From Symbiodinium natans (Eukaryota; Sar; Dinophyceae; Suessiales; Symbiodiniaceae): DNA of 64,000 bases. The first letter of the stretch is position 1. The number at the start of each line of letters is the position of its first letter. The notes under the pieces were generated by a model, which saw only the letters and a program-made list of their open reading frames with translations, was not told the origin of the DNA and did not search any database. The stretch spans positions 62,001 to 126,000 of the forward strand of contig CAJNDS010002822.1 in NCBI GenBank assembly GCA_905221605.1. Reading direction: 5' to 3'. A program made the position numbers and the translations under genes. This document shows positions 19,544 through 30,800 of this stretch, in pieces.

Positions 19544-19873
19544 CTAACCGCGGCTGACGTCCACCCGCGGCGGACTGTCGCCTCCAGCGCCCGAGGCCTC
19601 AGGGACTAGCTCGGAGTCCTCTTCTTCTTCCTCTTCATCCTCGTCCTCCTCTTCGGCGTCATGGAGGAACTTCATGACTTTCCGCCAGAGAGCCGCCTCT
19701 TGCTCTGGCGTAGTGCTGACCCCATCCCGCTTGGACAACGGACGGCTGCCAGTCTCCCTACGCCACTTAAGCCAAGCGACGTAGCCCATCCGCTCGGGAT
19801 AGGGAACGTCTCCACCCTCGATAGCTTCGAGGAGGGTGACGCCCTCAGCCTGACCTGCAACCTCTGCGGACAT
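19544..19873 (-). CDS. Small acidic ORF upstream of gag
   Basis: 109 residues, ending 10 bases before the gag start. It has a Trp/Arg-containing segment (MGYVAWLKWRRETG) and a Glu/Asp run near the C-terminus. No family recognised. It is the first ORF of the element transcript, so it may be a leader protein or an upstream ORF that tunes gag translation. Confidence 0.5.
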   Translation of the reverse strand: MSAEVAGQAEGVTLLEAIEGGDVPYPERMGYVAWLKWRRETGSRPLSKRDGVSTTPEQEAALWRKVMKFLHDAEEEDEDEEEEEEDSELVPEASGAGGDSPPRVDVSRG

Positions 19874-19887
19874 TGCCGCAACACAAG

Positions 19888-19975
19888 GCGAAAAGCCGCG
19901 CCTTGGTTAGCAGGCCGCAGGCGTGGCACGCGAAGCGCCGCGCCTTGGTTAACAGGCCGCAAGCGTGGCACACAG
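19888..19975 (-). repeat. Tandem 42-base repeat in the element leader
   Basis: Two copies of a unit containing GCGCCTTGGTTARCAGGCCG followed by CARGCGTGGCAC lie side by side between the 5' LTR and the first ORF. They are followed on the + strand by CGTCCAGGTCACGGACCGCG, a variant of the element's dispersed motif. Confidence 0.7.
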
Positions 19976-20061
19976 TCCACGCGTCCAGGTCACGGACCGC
20001 GACAGACAAGCAAAGCAATGCTTGCCCACTCGGGCCGTAGGCACAAGAGCTGTACGTTTCC

Positions 20062-20077
20062 CAGAACAGCCCCCAAT
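20062..20077 (-). other. Candidate tRNA primer-binding site
   Basis: Right inside the 5' LTR, the minus strand reads AT then TGGGGGCTGTTCTGGG. A TGG start next to an LTR is what a tRNA 3' CCA end would pair with. The tRNA was not identified. Confidence 0.5.
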
Positions 20078-20745
<668 letters not shown>

Positions 20746-22320
20746 CCCCCCACCCTATCTTTCAGCGGGACGGGAAATGGAGAACTCTCAGTTCAGGGCG
20801 GGTTTCCAGGCCCGTGTGAAGAGGCAACAGTGCCGTGCCCAGGCTGCGCAGAAACTTGGTCAGAGACGACGTCAGCAGCCAAAATCGACAGCAACACCGC
20901 GAACCACACCTCAAGCCCCTATCGTCCGTCTCAAAGTTGATATCTGCATTGCAATGCAAATTCTGCAGATAGGCTCGGCAAAAGCTTCGCGAAAGAAGAC
21001 GCTGAAGGAATACGCGTTTCCGCGAAAGGTAGACAGTTCCCATGTCAGGAATGTTGAACAAACGCCACATACGGTTGCCATATGTTGTTTACAACTATTG
21101 TTATCGTCACTATTACTATTGCTATTGCAGTTAATGTTATCATTGTTGTTGTTATTGCTAGTATCCTCAAAATAATGTATCGTTGTTGCAGGTTGCAATA
21201 CAACAGAGCCTTTGCAACTTCAGAACAGCTGAACCCGCTGTATTCCGTCGCTTGTATGTTCATCATGTCCTTTGCTGGGACAGGCAGGTGACCAAGACTT
21301 TTGTTTCTATCTTCCATATTCAGATTTAGTTGTCAGGGAGGGGCCACGTGTCTCCGAGACTTCTGTGAACGATTGCCTACGTATCAAGTTCTGTGGTCTA
21401 CAGGGACGGGGACCAAACCTCATGTTTGCAGTGAACCTCTCGCTTGCATGACGACTGATTCGATTAGTTCGGAATGCTGCCTTTGTTTGCTTAGGTTTGA
21501 GATTTACTATTCGTGTCCTGCCATGACGCAGATGCCAATAGTGGCAGACAGCAAACCTGCAGAAGAGCTGGCACGCCGGGAATTTGCAGCATTGGTGAAC
21601 TATGATGCATCTTGCTGCGATCCTTGGGATTTTCAGGCGCTACAGCACTCAGTGTTGCTTTGTGACCTCAACATCCGAACTCCCTGTACCCCCTTGCATG
21701 TCTCATTCCATGCCGTCGTGTCAGGCACAGCACCTGCTTGCTCCGAACCTTTACCTGCATAGTATGCGATATCCGGCACCAGGCCTAAGCTACGATTTGT
21801 TGGGGTTTACATGGGGGGGTTGTATCTGCAGAGAGTTTTGGCCTTGGATTCGGCAGGCTGCGGAGCGCCGTCAGCAAGTGCTTCAGATGAGGCCCTTGCC
21901 AATGCACTGGGTAAGCGCTGGCACAGACCAGGCCTGGCGCGGCAATCCGGCAGAGGGAAGTAAAATGACTCGCATACATGTTCTGGTGCATCTTCGTTTC
22001 GAGGAATTAATTTGGGCACAAAAATGGGAAGGGCGCAAGGTACTGTTAGTTTATACCCCTAGGCCACAACTTCGACTGGACTGAACCGTGCACCTATGCA
22101 GAGTCTTCTTCAGCGTTATCGGTACTTAATGTATTGAGTGTATTGCCTGAAAGTGCCATTGGGGAGAGATCTACCTTGAAGCAAGTTCCGCAGTCGCTGG
22201 TGGTAGCACCAAAAGCAGGCATAGCAGGCATCTGTATCGCAGTCGTTTAAACCGGAAGTGAGGGCTTTGAAATAGTCATGGAGATAGCTTGAGCATTTTC
22301 GCCAAACTCGCTTCGCATGG
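20746..22320. other. Unassigned stretch upstream of the PPR gene
   Basis: No recognised gene. Two frames have some protein character: 20,777-21,080 (basic, QARVKRQQCRAQAAQKLGQ) and 21,520-21,760 (KPAEELARREFAALVNYDA). They may be exons or chance. A TTG/TTA-rich low-complexity patch lies at 21,085-21,165. There are no telomere-like arrays here, unlike the DNA from 22,800 on. Confidence 0.35.
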
Positions 22321-24148
22321 ATGGCCGCTATGACCCTCCAGGAGAGGCCGGATACGTTGAATGTAAAGGCTGCAACGAAATCGGTGGCACAGTTGGGCCG
22401 ACAACGGCAGTGGAAAGAAGCACTCCACACTCTTCGAAGACTGTCGTGGGCTCGTGTGCCGTTTGATCAGATCCTCCTTGGGGCTGCCGTTGGTGCCTGT
22501 GGAGTGCCGTCTGCCTGGGAGTCTGTTCTCGCCTTGTTGTGTGCAGCGGAGGCTGACAACTCTGGCAAGTCTGGCAATACTGGCATGCTTTCGACTGCGC
22601 TTTTGAATTCGGGCATGGACAGCCTGGTGAAGGCTGGCCAGTGGCAGTGGGCGCTGCACCTGTTGCATGAGATGTCAGTGACGCGGCTCCGTCTTTGCGG
22701 GAACCTGTCGTTGGAGCTTTGTCTCTGTCATGTCCAACAGCATTCCGAGAGCACAAGGGGGGGGGGGAACCCCACAAAGGGAACACAGAGACCAAGAAAG
22801 ACCAGAAGCCCCAAACCCCAAACCTCAAACCCCCAAACCCCAAACCCCAAACCCCAAACCCTAAACCCCAAACCCCAAATCCCAAACCCCAAGCCCTAAA
22901 CCCAAACCCTAAACCCTAAACCCTAACCCTAAACCCTAAACCCTAAACCCTAAACCCTAAACCCTAAACCCTAAACCCTAAACCCTAAACCCTAAACCCT
23001 AAACCCTAAATCCCCAAGGCCGAGAAGTCGGTGGTCAGCTACAGTTCGGGCATCCGGGCGGCTGCACTCGGGCGGCAGTGGCCGACGGCCCTGCGCCTCC
23101 TCCAGGATATTTTTTGGGGTTTAAGCGGGGCTTTTTCGGGGTTTAGGGTTTAGGGTTTGGGGTTCAGGGTTGTGGGGTTTAGGGTTTAGGGGTTCAGGGC
23201 TGCCCGTGTATAGGGTGTTGTCTTCAGGCTTTTGCGCGATGGTGATGACTTTGGGGGATCCGGCTGGAGTGGCAGGGTGTGCTGATTGCAGCCTCTTGCT
23301 TTCGAGCGTTTTTTTTCAGGCGTTCTGAGCCAATAGTCGGTATGGCATCATGTGCGGGTTTAGGGTTTAGGGTTTAGGGTTTAGGGTTTAGGGTTTAGGG
23401 TCTAGGGTTCCATTTGAGCTGCGTTGTAGCTTCTCGGTGGGCCTCCAGAGTGTCGATGTTTTTCGTATCAGCATTCAGCCGCGTTGGGGCTTTACGAAAA
23501 TATGGGACCGCTCATGTAGACCCCCCAAAAAGTAGGACCCCCCTTATGTTCGGGATGCCCAATAAGGTACCCTTAATAACGGAAACCCGCATTGAGCCCA
23601 AAACCCTAGAACCGAAGCCAAGCCCCGGCCACCCTAAACCCTAAGCCCTAAGCCCTAAGCCCTAAGCCCCAAGCCCTAAGCCCTAAGCCCTAAGCCCTAA
23701 GCCCTAAGCCCTAAACCCTAAACCCTAAACCCCAGCCAGGATCTCCGGGAGAGCGGCCTCAGATGTGATACAATCCTGTGTGGCTCCGTGATGACGGCCT
23801 GTGCACGTGCCGGCCAGTGGGAGACGGCGCTCGTGCTGCACGAGGCCTGTTGAACTCCTCTGAAGACTTTGGGGCCTTTGGGGTGTTTTGGGGCGTTTGG
23901 GGGGTTTGGGGCGTTTGGGGCGTTGGGGCGTTTTGGGGCGTTTTGGGGCGTTTGGGGCGTTTGGGGCGTTTGGGGCGTTTGGAGCATTGTGGGGTGTTTG
24001 GGGTGCCTGGTTTCCGGTGTGTAGGGCCAGGGTGCATGACCGCTCTGCGGAGGACATGTCTTCCCAGCTGGTTCCAACAGACGCCTTGGTCTTCGATGCC
24101 CTGATTCGTTCCTGCGAACCAGGCCCTCCACTACTCCAAGAGATTTGA
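22321..24148 (+). CDS. PPR-repeat protein gene, at least four exons
   Basis: Exon 1 starts at ATGGCCGCTATG and runs to about 22,720 (RQRQWKEALHTLRRLSW, AGQWQWALHLLHEMSV). Exon 2 is 23,019-23,105 (VVSYSSGIRAAALGRQW, ALRLLQ), exon 3 is 23,740-23,844 (DLRESGLRCDTILCGSVMTA, AGQWETALVLHE) and exon 4 is 24,053-24,148 (DMSSQLVPTDALVFDALIRS). These are successive roughly 35-residue helical pairs of the PPR class, which bind organellar RNA in other eukaryotes. Exons 2-3 are joined by a GA-AG intron with CCAGGAT at both joints; exons 3-4 by a GC-AG intron with phase kept. Introns 1 and 2 are full of CCCTAAA/TTTAGGG arrays; intron 3 has a TTTGGGGCG minisatellite. The exon 1 donor and the final stop are uncertain; the gene may continue downstream. 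Confidence 0.75.
22862..23010 (+). repeat. CCCTAAA array at the 3' end of a PPR-gene intron
   Basis: About twenty near-perfect CCCTAAA units lie directly before the exon 2 acceptor (TCCCCAAG). CCCCAAA variants begin at about 22,800. Each unit offers a CTAAAC block resembling a branch-point consensus. Confidence 0.9.
23489..23591 (+). repeat. Short inverted-repeat element, family B, copy in a PPR-gene intron
   Basis: Left end GGCTTTACGAAAATATGGGAC, then GTAGACCCCCCAAAAAGTAGGA, then right end AATAAGGTACCCTTAATAACGGAAACCC. The two ends are imperfect inverted repeats. It lies within the intron between exons 2 and 3. Confidence 0.65.
23868..24005 (+). repeat. TTTGGGGCG minisatellite
   Basis: A 9-base unit, GTTTGGGGC, repeated about a dozen times with GTTTTGGGGC variants, filling the third intron of the PPR gene. 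The ORFs that read it as Val-Trp-Gly repeats are artefacts. Confidence 0.85.
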
Positions 24149-24834
24149 GCCCGCTAAGCCCTTTCAACCTTGGAACTCTAAAACCCCCAATCCTCAAAAC
24201 CCTCCTCCAACCCCCTAAACCCTAAACCCTAAACCCTAAACCCTAAACCCTAAACCCTAAACCCTAAACCCTAAACCCTAAACCCCAAACCCCAAACCCC
24301 AAACCCCAAACCCTAAACCCTATCTATTTGGAGGTTGAGGGCTTGGGTTCCATAAAGGGCTTCATGTGCAGAGGGTCCAAGGTCCACGGGACGTCTGGCA
24401 TCTTCTGGGTCCTAGTGGCAACTCTGCATCGCAGACGCTATATTTCAGGTATGTCAGTGGGTCAGAGGTACCCAGAGACTCCAATACCCCTTAATTAGGG
24501 CGTATGCCTTCAACCATATAAGGAAGCCTGGTATTTCAAGGAATATTCCTTAAGTACTTCTCATCCATTTTGGGGCAGACGACTTTCCAGTTGACAAATG
24601 TTTTGAAAGGGCGAAGAAAAAGGAAATCGGTGTTGGTTTCGGACTTTGGAGAAGCTGTTCACCTTGCTATATCTTGTGTGCGCTGATTACGCAAACTCTT
24701 CCTGTTGTCGCCGCTCACTCTTGGCTGATCGAGCCAATTGCTCGTAGCTACGTTGTTGATAAACCTCCTTTGGCCACAATCACTGAGTCAGTTAAATGGG
24801 GTGTTTCCAATCAAGTAGATTCGCAGCACCAGCC
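24149..24834. other. Spacer between PPR gene and LRR gene 1
   Basis: CCCTAAA-type array at about 24,205-24,320, then unique DNA with no clear gene. A segment around 24,385-24,445 could be another small PPR exon but carries no motif I can defend. Confidence 0.4.
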
Positions 24835-25866
24835 ATGGCAAAAAGGCTTCGGGTCACCAGCCCAGATGGAGATCAGAGGATGGTCTCTGTGCAGGATACA
24901 ACGACTGTCACATGGCTTTGCTTTTTGTTTTTTTGTGTGTTTTTTTGTGTTTGTTTTTAATGGCTTTTCTTAAGGGCCTTCGAGAGATCTTTTTTCTACT
25001 TCTGAAGCAAGTCCAAGGTCAAAAAAATTATGCAGCAGTCTGACGAAGATGGTGTTGTTCGAGATCGCGAAGCGACTTTGATTCATGGAGTGACTGTGCT
25101 TGAGCCCGATATGACCGTGGGAGAAGCTGGTTTGGAAGATGGAGCTGAAATTTCCCTGGTTTGGTCCGACCCATTTGTTGAGATGGCCAGCTGGACAGGT
25201 GACAAAACGGATCAGCCTCTTTATGTGCGGATTCCACCTGGGACCACAAGCATTGATGAAGAGGCATTTTGTCGTTGCAAGGACTTGGTGAAAGTGGTGA
25301 TTCCCGATACTGTGACAAGCATTGAAGACAGGGCCTTTCATGGCTGCAGCTCCCTGCAACACATCAACATCCCCAATTCTGTGACCAGAATTGGACCTGG
25401 CGCCTTCTCTCAAAGCTCCCTGACAGAAGTAGAAATCCCCAACTCAGTGACCAGCATTGCGGACGGGGCATTTCATGTGTGCAGGTCGCTCAAGCAGGTG
25501 GGACTCTCTACTTCTATGAAGAGGATTGAATTCATGACCTTTGCAGGCTGCAGTTCCCTGACGCAAGTCGACGTTCCCGACTCTGTGAACATCATTGGGC
25601 CTAGTGCATTTAGTGGCTGCAGTTCCTTGACACAGGTCAAAATCCCCAACTCCGTGACCTGCATTTTAGGCATGGCCTTTCATGGCTGTAGCGCGTTGAC
25701 GCGAGTAGAAATTCCCAACTCAATGACCACCATTGGAGACCGAGCCTTTCATGGCTGCAGTTCCCTGGCAGAGGTGGAAATTCCCGAATCTGTGACCACC
25801 ATGGGGAACGATGTCTTTGAAGGTTGCAGCCCTTCGCTCGTGGCTGGCAGAAAGCCTGAGGTTTAG
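24835..25866 (+). CDS. Ubiquitin-like plus BspA-type LRR protein, tandem copy 1 (two exons)
   Basis: Exon 1 24,835-24,906 starts MAKRLRVTSPDGDQ; intron 24,907-25,017 (GT-AG, 111 bases, T-rich); exon 2 25,018-25,866. The 306-residue product has an N-terminal beta-grasp domain of ubiquitin type (ATLIHGVTVLEPDMTV aligns with the 'RLIFAGKQLEDGRTL' stretch of ubiquitin). About eight 23-residue LRR_5/BspA repeats of the form AFHGCSSLTxVEIPNSVTSI follow. Such repeats usually bind proteins. The exon joint is fixed by the sister gene at 26,352, where the same coding sequence is uninterrupted. The unspliced frame would hit TAA inside the insert. Confidence 0.85.
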
Positions 25867-26351
25867 AATAGACCCTAGAAAAACCGCTGAAAACCCTAGA
25901 AAAACCACAGAAAACCGGTAGAATGCCACAGGAGCAACGACGATTTCACCCACTTTTCATCAGCATTTGAGATCTCAGGAGGAAAAGTGGCTGTCGGAGA
26001 TCCTGGCTTGCTTTGAGTTGCCTGAGTTTTAGTTGTTAGCCGTGTCTAGTTAAGTGTTGTTCAAACATTTACCCAAAAATGCAAAAACAACACAACAATA
26101 AGGGGTTCTCTGGGAATTGTCTTTTTTTACAAGGGTTCTTGGATTGTGTTGTGATCAAGATTCTTCTTGGCTTAGAGTCCGAGGGTAAAAAGATATTTTC
26201 TCAGATTGACACACAAATGATTCAAATTTGATTGATCTCTTTTGATACTTCCTCAAATAAGACCTTGCAACGTCCTCCAGTCTACCGCATCAGTTTTGTA
26301 GGGTTGTGCTTTTCCTGTAGGATGCAAGTCACGGACGCGCCAAGTGCCGCC
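25867..26351. other. Intergenic spacer of the tandem LRR genes
   Basis: About 485 bases of A/T-richer DNA with no gene. Short direct echoes near 25,875-25,920 (AACCCTAGAAAAACC, AAAACC). As in other dinoflagellate tandem arrays, no TATA box is evident. Copy 2 begins after GCCGCC at its ATG. Confidence 0.5.
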
Positions 26352-27140
26352 ATGGCGCAAAAGACCCTGTGGGTCACGAGCCCAAATGGAGATCAGTGGA
26401 CGGTTTCTGTGGTGGACACAACAACGGTGAGAGAAATTATGCAGCAGTCTGACGAAGATGGTGTTGTTCGAGATCGCGAAGCGACTTTGATTCATGGAGT
26501 GACTGTGCTTGAGCCTGATATGACGGTGAGCGAAGCTGGCTTGGAAGATGGAGCTGAAATTTCCCTTCTTTGGTCGGACCCCTTTGTTGAAATGGCCAGC
26601 TGGACAGGTGAGGAGATAGGTGAAGATCTTTATGTGCAGATTCCACCTGAAACCACAAGCATTGAAGATCGAGCATTTAGTGGTTGCAAAGTGTTGGTGA
26701 AAGTTATGATTCCCAATTCAGTGGTGAGCATTGGATCTCATGCATTTGCTCGCTGCACTTCCCTGACACATGTCGAGATCCCTGACTCTGTCACAAGCAT
26801 TCGAGGCGGGGCCTTTGCTGAATGCACTTCATTGAGACAAGTGGAGATTCCCAACTCTGTGACAAGCATTGGACCCGAGGCCTTTATGGGTTGCATCTCC
26901 CTGACACGAGTGGAATTCCCCAACTCCGTGACCCACGTTGCATATTGGGCCTTTCGTGGCTGCAGCTCCCTCACACGAGTAGGAATCTCCAACTCCATGG
27001 CAACCATTCATGCCGGGGCCTTTGCTGAATGCACTTCTCTCAATGAAGTGGAAATCCCTGACTCTGTGAGCAGCATTGGGAGCGGTGTCTTTGAAGGTTG
27101 CAGCCCTTCGCTTTTGGCCGGCAGCAAGCCTGAAGTCTAG
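26352..27140 (+). CDS. Ubiquitin-like plus BspA-type LRR protein, tandem copy 2 (intronless)
   Basis: 262 residues from ATG in a good GCCGCCATGG context. In-frame ATG at 26,322 is an alternative start, but homology with copy 1 begins at MAQKTLWVTSPNGDQW. Same design as copy 1: ubiquitin-like domain (residues 4-80), then about six LRR_5/BspA repeats (VEIPNSVTSIGPEAF type), ending FEGCSPSLLAGSKPEV. It has fewer repeats than copy 1 and lacks its intron. The first 200 bases are nearly identical to copy 1 while the repeats have diverged, consistent with unequal exchange among repeats. Confidence 0.88.
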   Translation: MAQKTLWVTSPNGDQWTVSVVDTTTVREIMQQSDEDGVVRDREATLIHGVTVLEPDMTVSEAGLEDGAEISLLWSDPFVEMASWTGEEIGEDLYVQIPPETTSIEDRAFSGCKVLVKVMIPNSVVSIGSHAFARCTSLTHVEIPDSVTSIRGGAFAECTSLRQVEIPNSVTSIGPEAFMGCISLTRVEFPNSVTHVAYWAFRGCSSLTRVGISNSMATIHAGAFAECTSLNEVEIPDSVSSIGSGVFEGCSPSLLAGSKPEV

Positions 27141-27164
27141 AGGAAACCTTTGGAAAGTTTTGTG

Positions 27165-27557
27165 AGTGCCACAGGAGCAGTTCCCATTTCCGTGACAAGC
27201 ATTGGAGCAGAGGCTTTTCATGGTTGCAGCTCTTTGACACAAATCGAAATATCTCTGCGCTGCGCCTTTGCTGGCTGCAGTTCCCGAAGACCCCAACTCT
27301 GTGACCAGCATTAGAAGTGGGGCCCTTGCATGGCCGCAGTTCACAGAAGTCGACATCCCCAGCTCGGTGACCAACATTGGAACGGAGGCCTTTCTTTTGG
27401 CTGCAGCTCGATAAAGGCAAAACCGACTTCGTGAACAGCATTGGAGCCTATGCCTTCTATGAATGCAGCTCCCGCTTGGCGCAAGTGGCCCTGTGACGCA
27501 TTCGGGGGGGTCTTTGATGGCTGTAGCCCTATGGCCAGCAGAAGAGCAGCAGTGTAG
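27165..27557 (+). pseudogene. Broken third copy of the LRR gene
   Basis: Recognisable repeat fragments (CCGTGACAAGCATTGGAGCA, TTTCATGGTTGCAGCTCTTTG) in changing frames, interrupted by stops, and ending in a decayed version of the sisters' C-terminus (FDGCSPMASRR then stop). There is no ubiquitin-like part, so it is the 3' remnant of a tandem duplicate. Confidence 0.75.
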
Positions 27558-27898
27558 AGGAGTCGGAAAAAGGCTTCGCCGTGGTAGTTTTGCTTGCGTC
27601 CTGGGCTAGGATTTCCTGTAAGTTCTTGCATTTTTCCAACATGTCTGGAAACTCGGAGAGTGCTTCTCCCAGAACAAATCTGCTGCAAGTCCTGACTAAA
27701 GTTTCAACTTGCAACTTGGCCTGGAAAAATGAACATGTGGCGGCCAGTTCAACCTGCAGGGTTTATGTGAGTTGCTTGCGAACTTGTTTGTGCTTACAAT
27801 CCCTCTTTGGAACTTTGGGCACAACAATTTTTCCAGTTCCCTGGATACCAATATAGTTTCCTGGCACTTCTTGAGACGAGCCCGGGGAGAATTTGCAG
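27558..27898. other. Spacer or 5' part of the PPR-RluA gene
   Basis: Open frame 27,581-27,856 without a recognised motif. The upstream exons and start of the next gene should lie here or further left, but I could not place them. Confidence 0.35.
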
Positions 27899-30800
27899 GT
27901 GGGAGGTGGACGGTGGCCATGAGCTTGCTCGGGGCGCTTCCGGACTTTGCGATTGTTCCAGATGTTCGGCTCTTCAACACGGTGCTTGGCAGATTTGGGG
28001 GGTTTCTTTACCTCACTGTTACCTCACTTTTTGCAAGCTGCTGGGTCCTAGGTGGCGCCCAGATTTCCGCCTTCGAAAGCATCTTCAACCTGAGGTGCTG
28101 GGCGTGTGCTCTGCCGCAGGTCAGTGGGAGAAAGGCGCCGCCCTGCTCGCGCACATGCGCGGGGAGGCCCTTCAGCCGGATACCTTCAGCTTCAGCGTGT
28201 GCGTCACCGCGTGCGAGCGGGCCTCTCGCTGGGAAGGAGCCCTTGCGAATCTACAGGAGATGGCCACACGGAGTGTGAAGCCCAACGAGGCGGGCTCAAC
28301 TTTGTGCTTTTGTTTTGCGCAGTTGATGTTTTTTTGACAAGCCCCCAAGCCCTCTACATCACTACATCCCCACAACCTCCTAAGCAATGGCCAGGTCACC
28401 TTCAACGCAGCGATCCGGGCCTGCGAGGGTTTGGATGCGGTGTTCGGGATCCTGGCGGACATGGAATCTGCCAGTGTGCCGAAATCCATCATCACCATCA
28501 ACGCCGCCATCCATGCCTACGGTGCAGCAAGATGGAGGGAGGCCCTGTCCTTACTTGAAGAGGCCGAGAAGACTGGCCTGGAGATGGATTTCATCACTCT
28601 GGCCGGGGCCCTCGCTGCTTGTGAATGTGGTCACTGGGAGTCGGCCCTCTGTTTGCTGGCCCGCTGCTTGGAGCAGAGCTGGACACCTCACGGCCTGCAC
28701 GTGGGGTCTGTGCTCAAAGCCATGTCCGAGGAGAGCTGTTGGGAGCGTTCCCTCGGCCTCCTACGGGACTTCTACCGCGTCTGGGACGGTCAGGACACAC
28801 CAAGCACAAAGAACCTGCCGGACCCGGACTTCAAAGCCAGGCACGAGTTCGCGGGAGGCGGCGACAGCGGAGGAGGCGGCGGAGGCGGAGGTGAGCTTCC
28901 ACCGCTCCCCGTGCTCTTCCGCGGAGAGGGGCTCGTGGCCTTCGCGAAGCCGGCGGGCCTCGCCTCGGAGCAGGCGCTGTCGATGATGGCCGTCTCGTGC
29001 TCCACGCCGCTCTTTGCCGTGTCGCGGCTGGACCTGCCCACCTCGGGCGTGCTGCCCGCTGCATTGGGCACCGAAGCTAGCCCCGAAGCGCGCTGGTACC
29101 TGGCCCAGTTCGCCTCTGGTTCCCTCGTACGAAAGGAATACCTCTGCCTCTGCCAGGGCCGACTGGGTGCACCTGGCACAGTCGCTACTGTGGCAATCCC
29201 ATTGCAAGTGGTGGCCACAAGCCCCACCACCAGCCGCGCTGTTCCTTCCAACCAGGGCAAGAGCGCACGCACCGACTTCACGGTCCTCTCAGTCTTGGCT
29301 GATGAGGCCCCAGGTTTTCGTCCAGTTACGCGCCAGGTTCCAGAAGCCCCAACGTTCGTCCTGACATGTCCTGAAGAGTTTAGGGTTTAGGGTTCAGGGT
29401 TTAGGGTTTAGGGTTTAGGGTTTCGGGTTTAGGGTTTAGGGTTCAGGGTTTGGGGTTCACATCCTCAAGCGTCCCGACTTGAAGCCCTTGAGGCCTCCTC
29501 CCAGCTGTCATTGCTCGAGGTGCGACCGCGCACAGGTGCGCCCAAGCAGCCCCCAAAAAAGTTTGAACTGGCCCTTAACCTCATATGAAACAGGGTTTAT
29601 GTTACTCTGTAGTTGCAGGCCCAAAATAGCCTCACACCAACCAAGCTGAGTGCCCTTTTTTTGTGAGGGTCGTAGCATCGCGCAGGTCGTCTCCATCAGA
29701 TTCGCGCCCATCTTTGTGCTGAGGGTGCTCCGCTGGTGGCTCTGTCGCATAGCCGTAAGACCGAGAGACCTGAGTCCGTGAAGACTAAAGAACTCCGACT
29801 TCTCCCGCTTGCCACCAGCACGTGCTCGGCCAGCTTTTTTGAGGTCGGGGACCACCTCTACGGGGCCACGAGGATCGCTGGGTCTGATGTGGTTGAGGAT
29901 TCGGATTTTTTTTCCCGGAAGGGTTGTGAGCTGTGAGCTCGTGCACCTTCTGAAGTCTCCCAAAAAGTGGGCCTTGTAACTTATTGGGGCCGGGGATGGT
30001 GGCCCGCACCTTGGTTTAAGGGTTTGGGGAGTTGGAGGCCCCGTTGCAACAGCCAAAGCACCGCTCAAACGGACCGTATCCTTTAGTGTCCCACGACTTG
30101 CTTTAGTGTCCCACCCAGTAGGTCTCATAAGAAAGCAGGATTGTTTTCGTGTTCCACCTCAAGATATATTTTCGTGTCCCACCTAGTAGGTCTCATGAGG
30201 AAGCAGGATTCGCTTCAGCGTCCCACCGCAAGATTTGCTCCAGTGTCCCACCCAGGAGGTCTCATGAAGAAGCAGGATTTGCTGTAGTGTCCCACCGAGA
30301 GATTTGCTTCAGTGTCCCACCCAGTGAGGAAGCAGGACTTGCTTTAGTGTCCCACCGCAAGATTTGCTTTAGTGTCCCAGCCTGACCTGATCCCCTCAAC
30401 TCCCTGAAGCTCCCAAAGCTCCTGAGCCCTTCACCCTCCCCGGCCCTCCCAGCGGCCCTAACCCCTATCTACCCGACCTAAACTCCAAACCCCCTAAACC
30501 CCAAACCCTAAACCCTAAACCCGAAACCCTAAACCCCAAACCCTAAACCCTAAGCCCTAAACCCGAAACCCGAAAGGGTTCCCTGGTGCCGCCGGCTTTT
30601 CCTGCACTGCCGCCGCATCCGGCTCTTCGGTCTCTCCCGCAAGGCCGGAATTTTGCTGCTGGGGGCGCTTGTCTCTTGCGGAGGGGTATCTTGAGACACA
30701 AAGCCCTTGAGAAAAGTAGACATGGCGCCTTAATCAGGACACCCTAAACCCTAGACTCTATATTAAACCCTAAACCCTAAACCCTAAACCCTAAACCCTA

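Noticed and set aside
22695-22919. Proteins ending in NPKPQTPNPKP-type repeats, and Gly/Phe/Trp-Gly repeat proteins such as 57,984-58,205 and 23,778-24,104
   Set aside because: They are readings of CCCTAAA/CCCCAAA or TTTAGGG/TTTGGGG arrays.
25030-25866. ATG at 25,030 as the start of LRR copy 1
   Set aside because: Comparison with copy 2 shows an upstream exon at 24,835 encoding the first part of the ubiquitin-like domain.
30078-30382. CRISPR array
   Set aside because: Units are contiguous and diverged, without equal unique spacers, in a eukaryotic intron; no cas genes.
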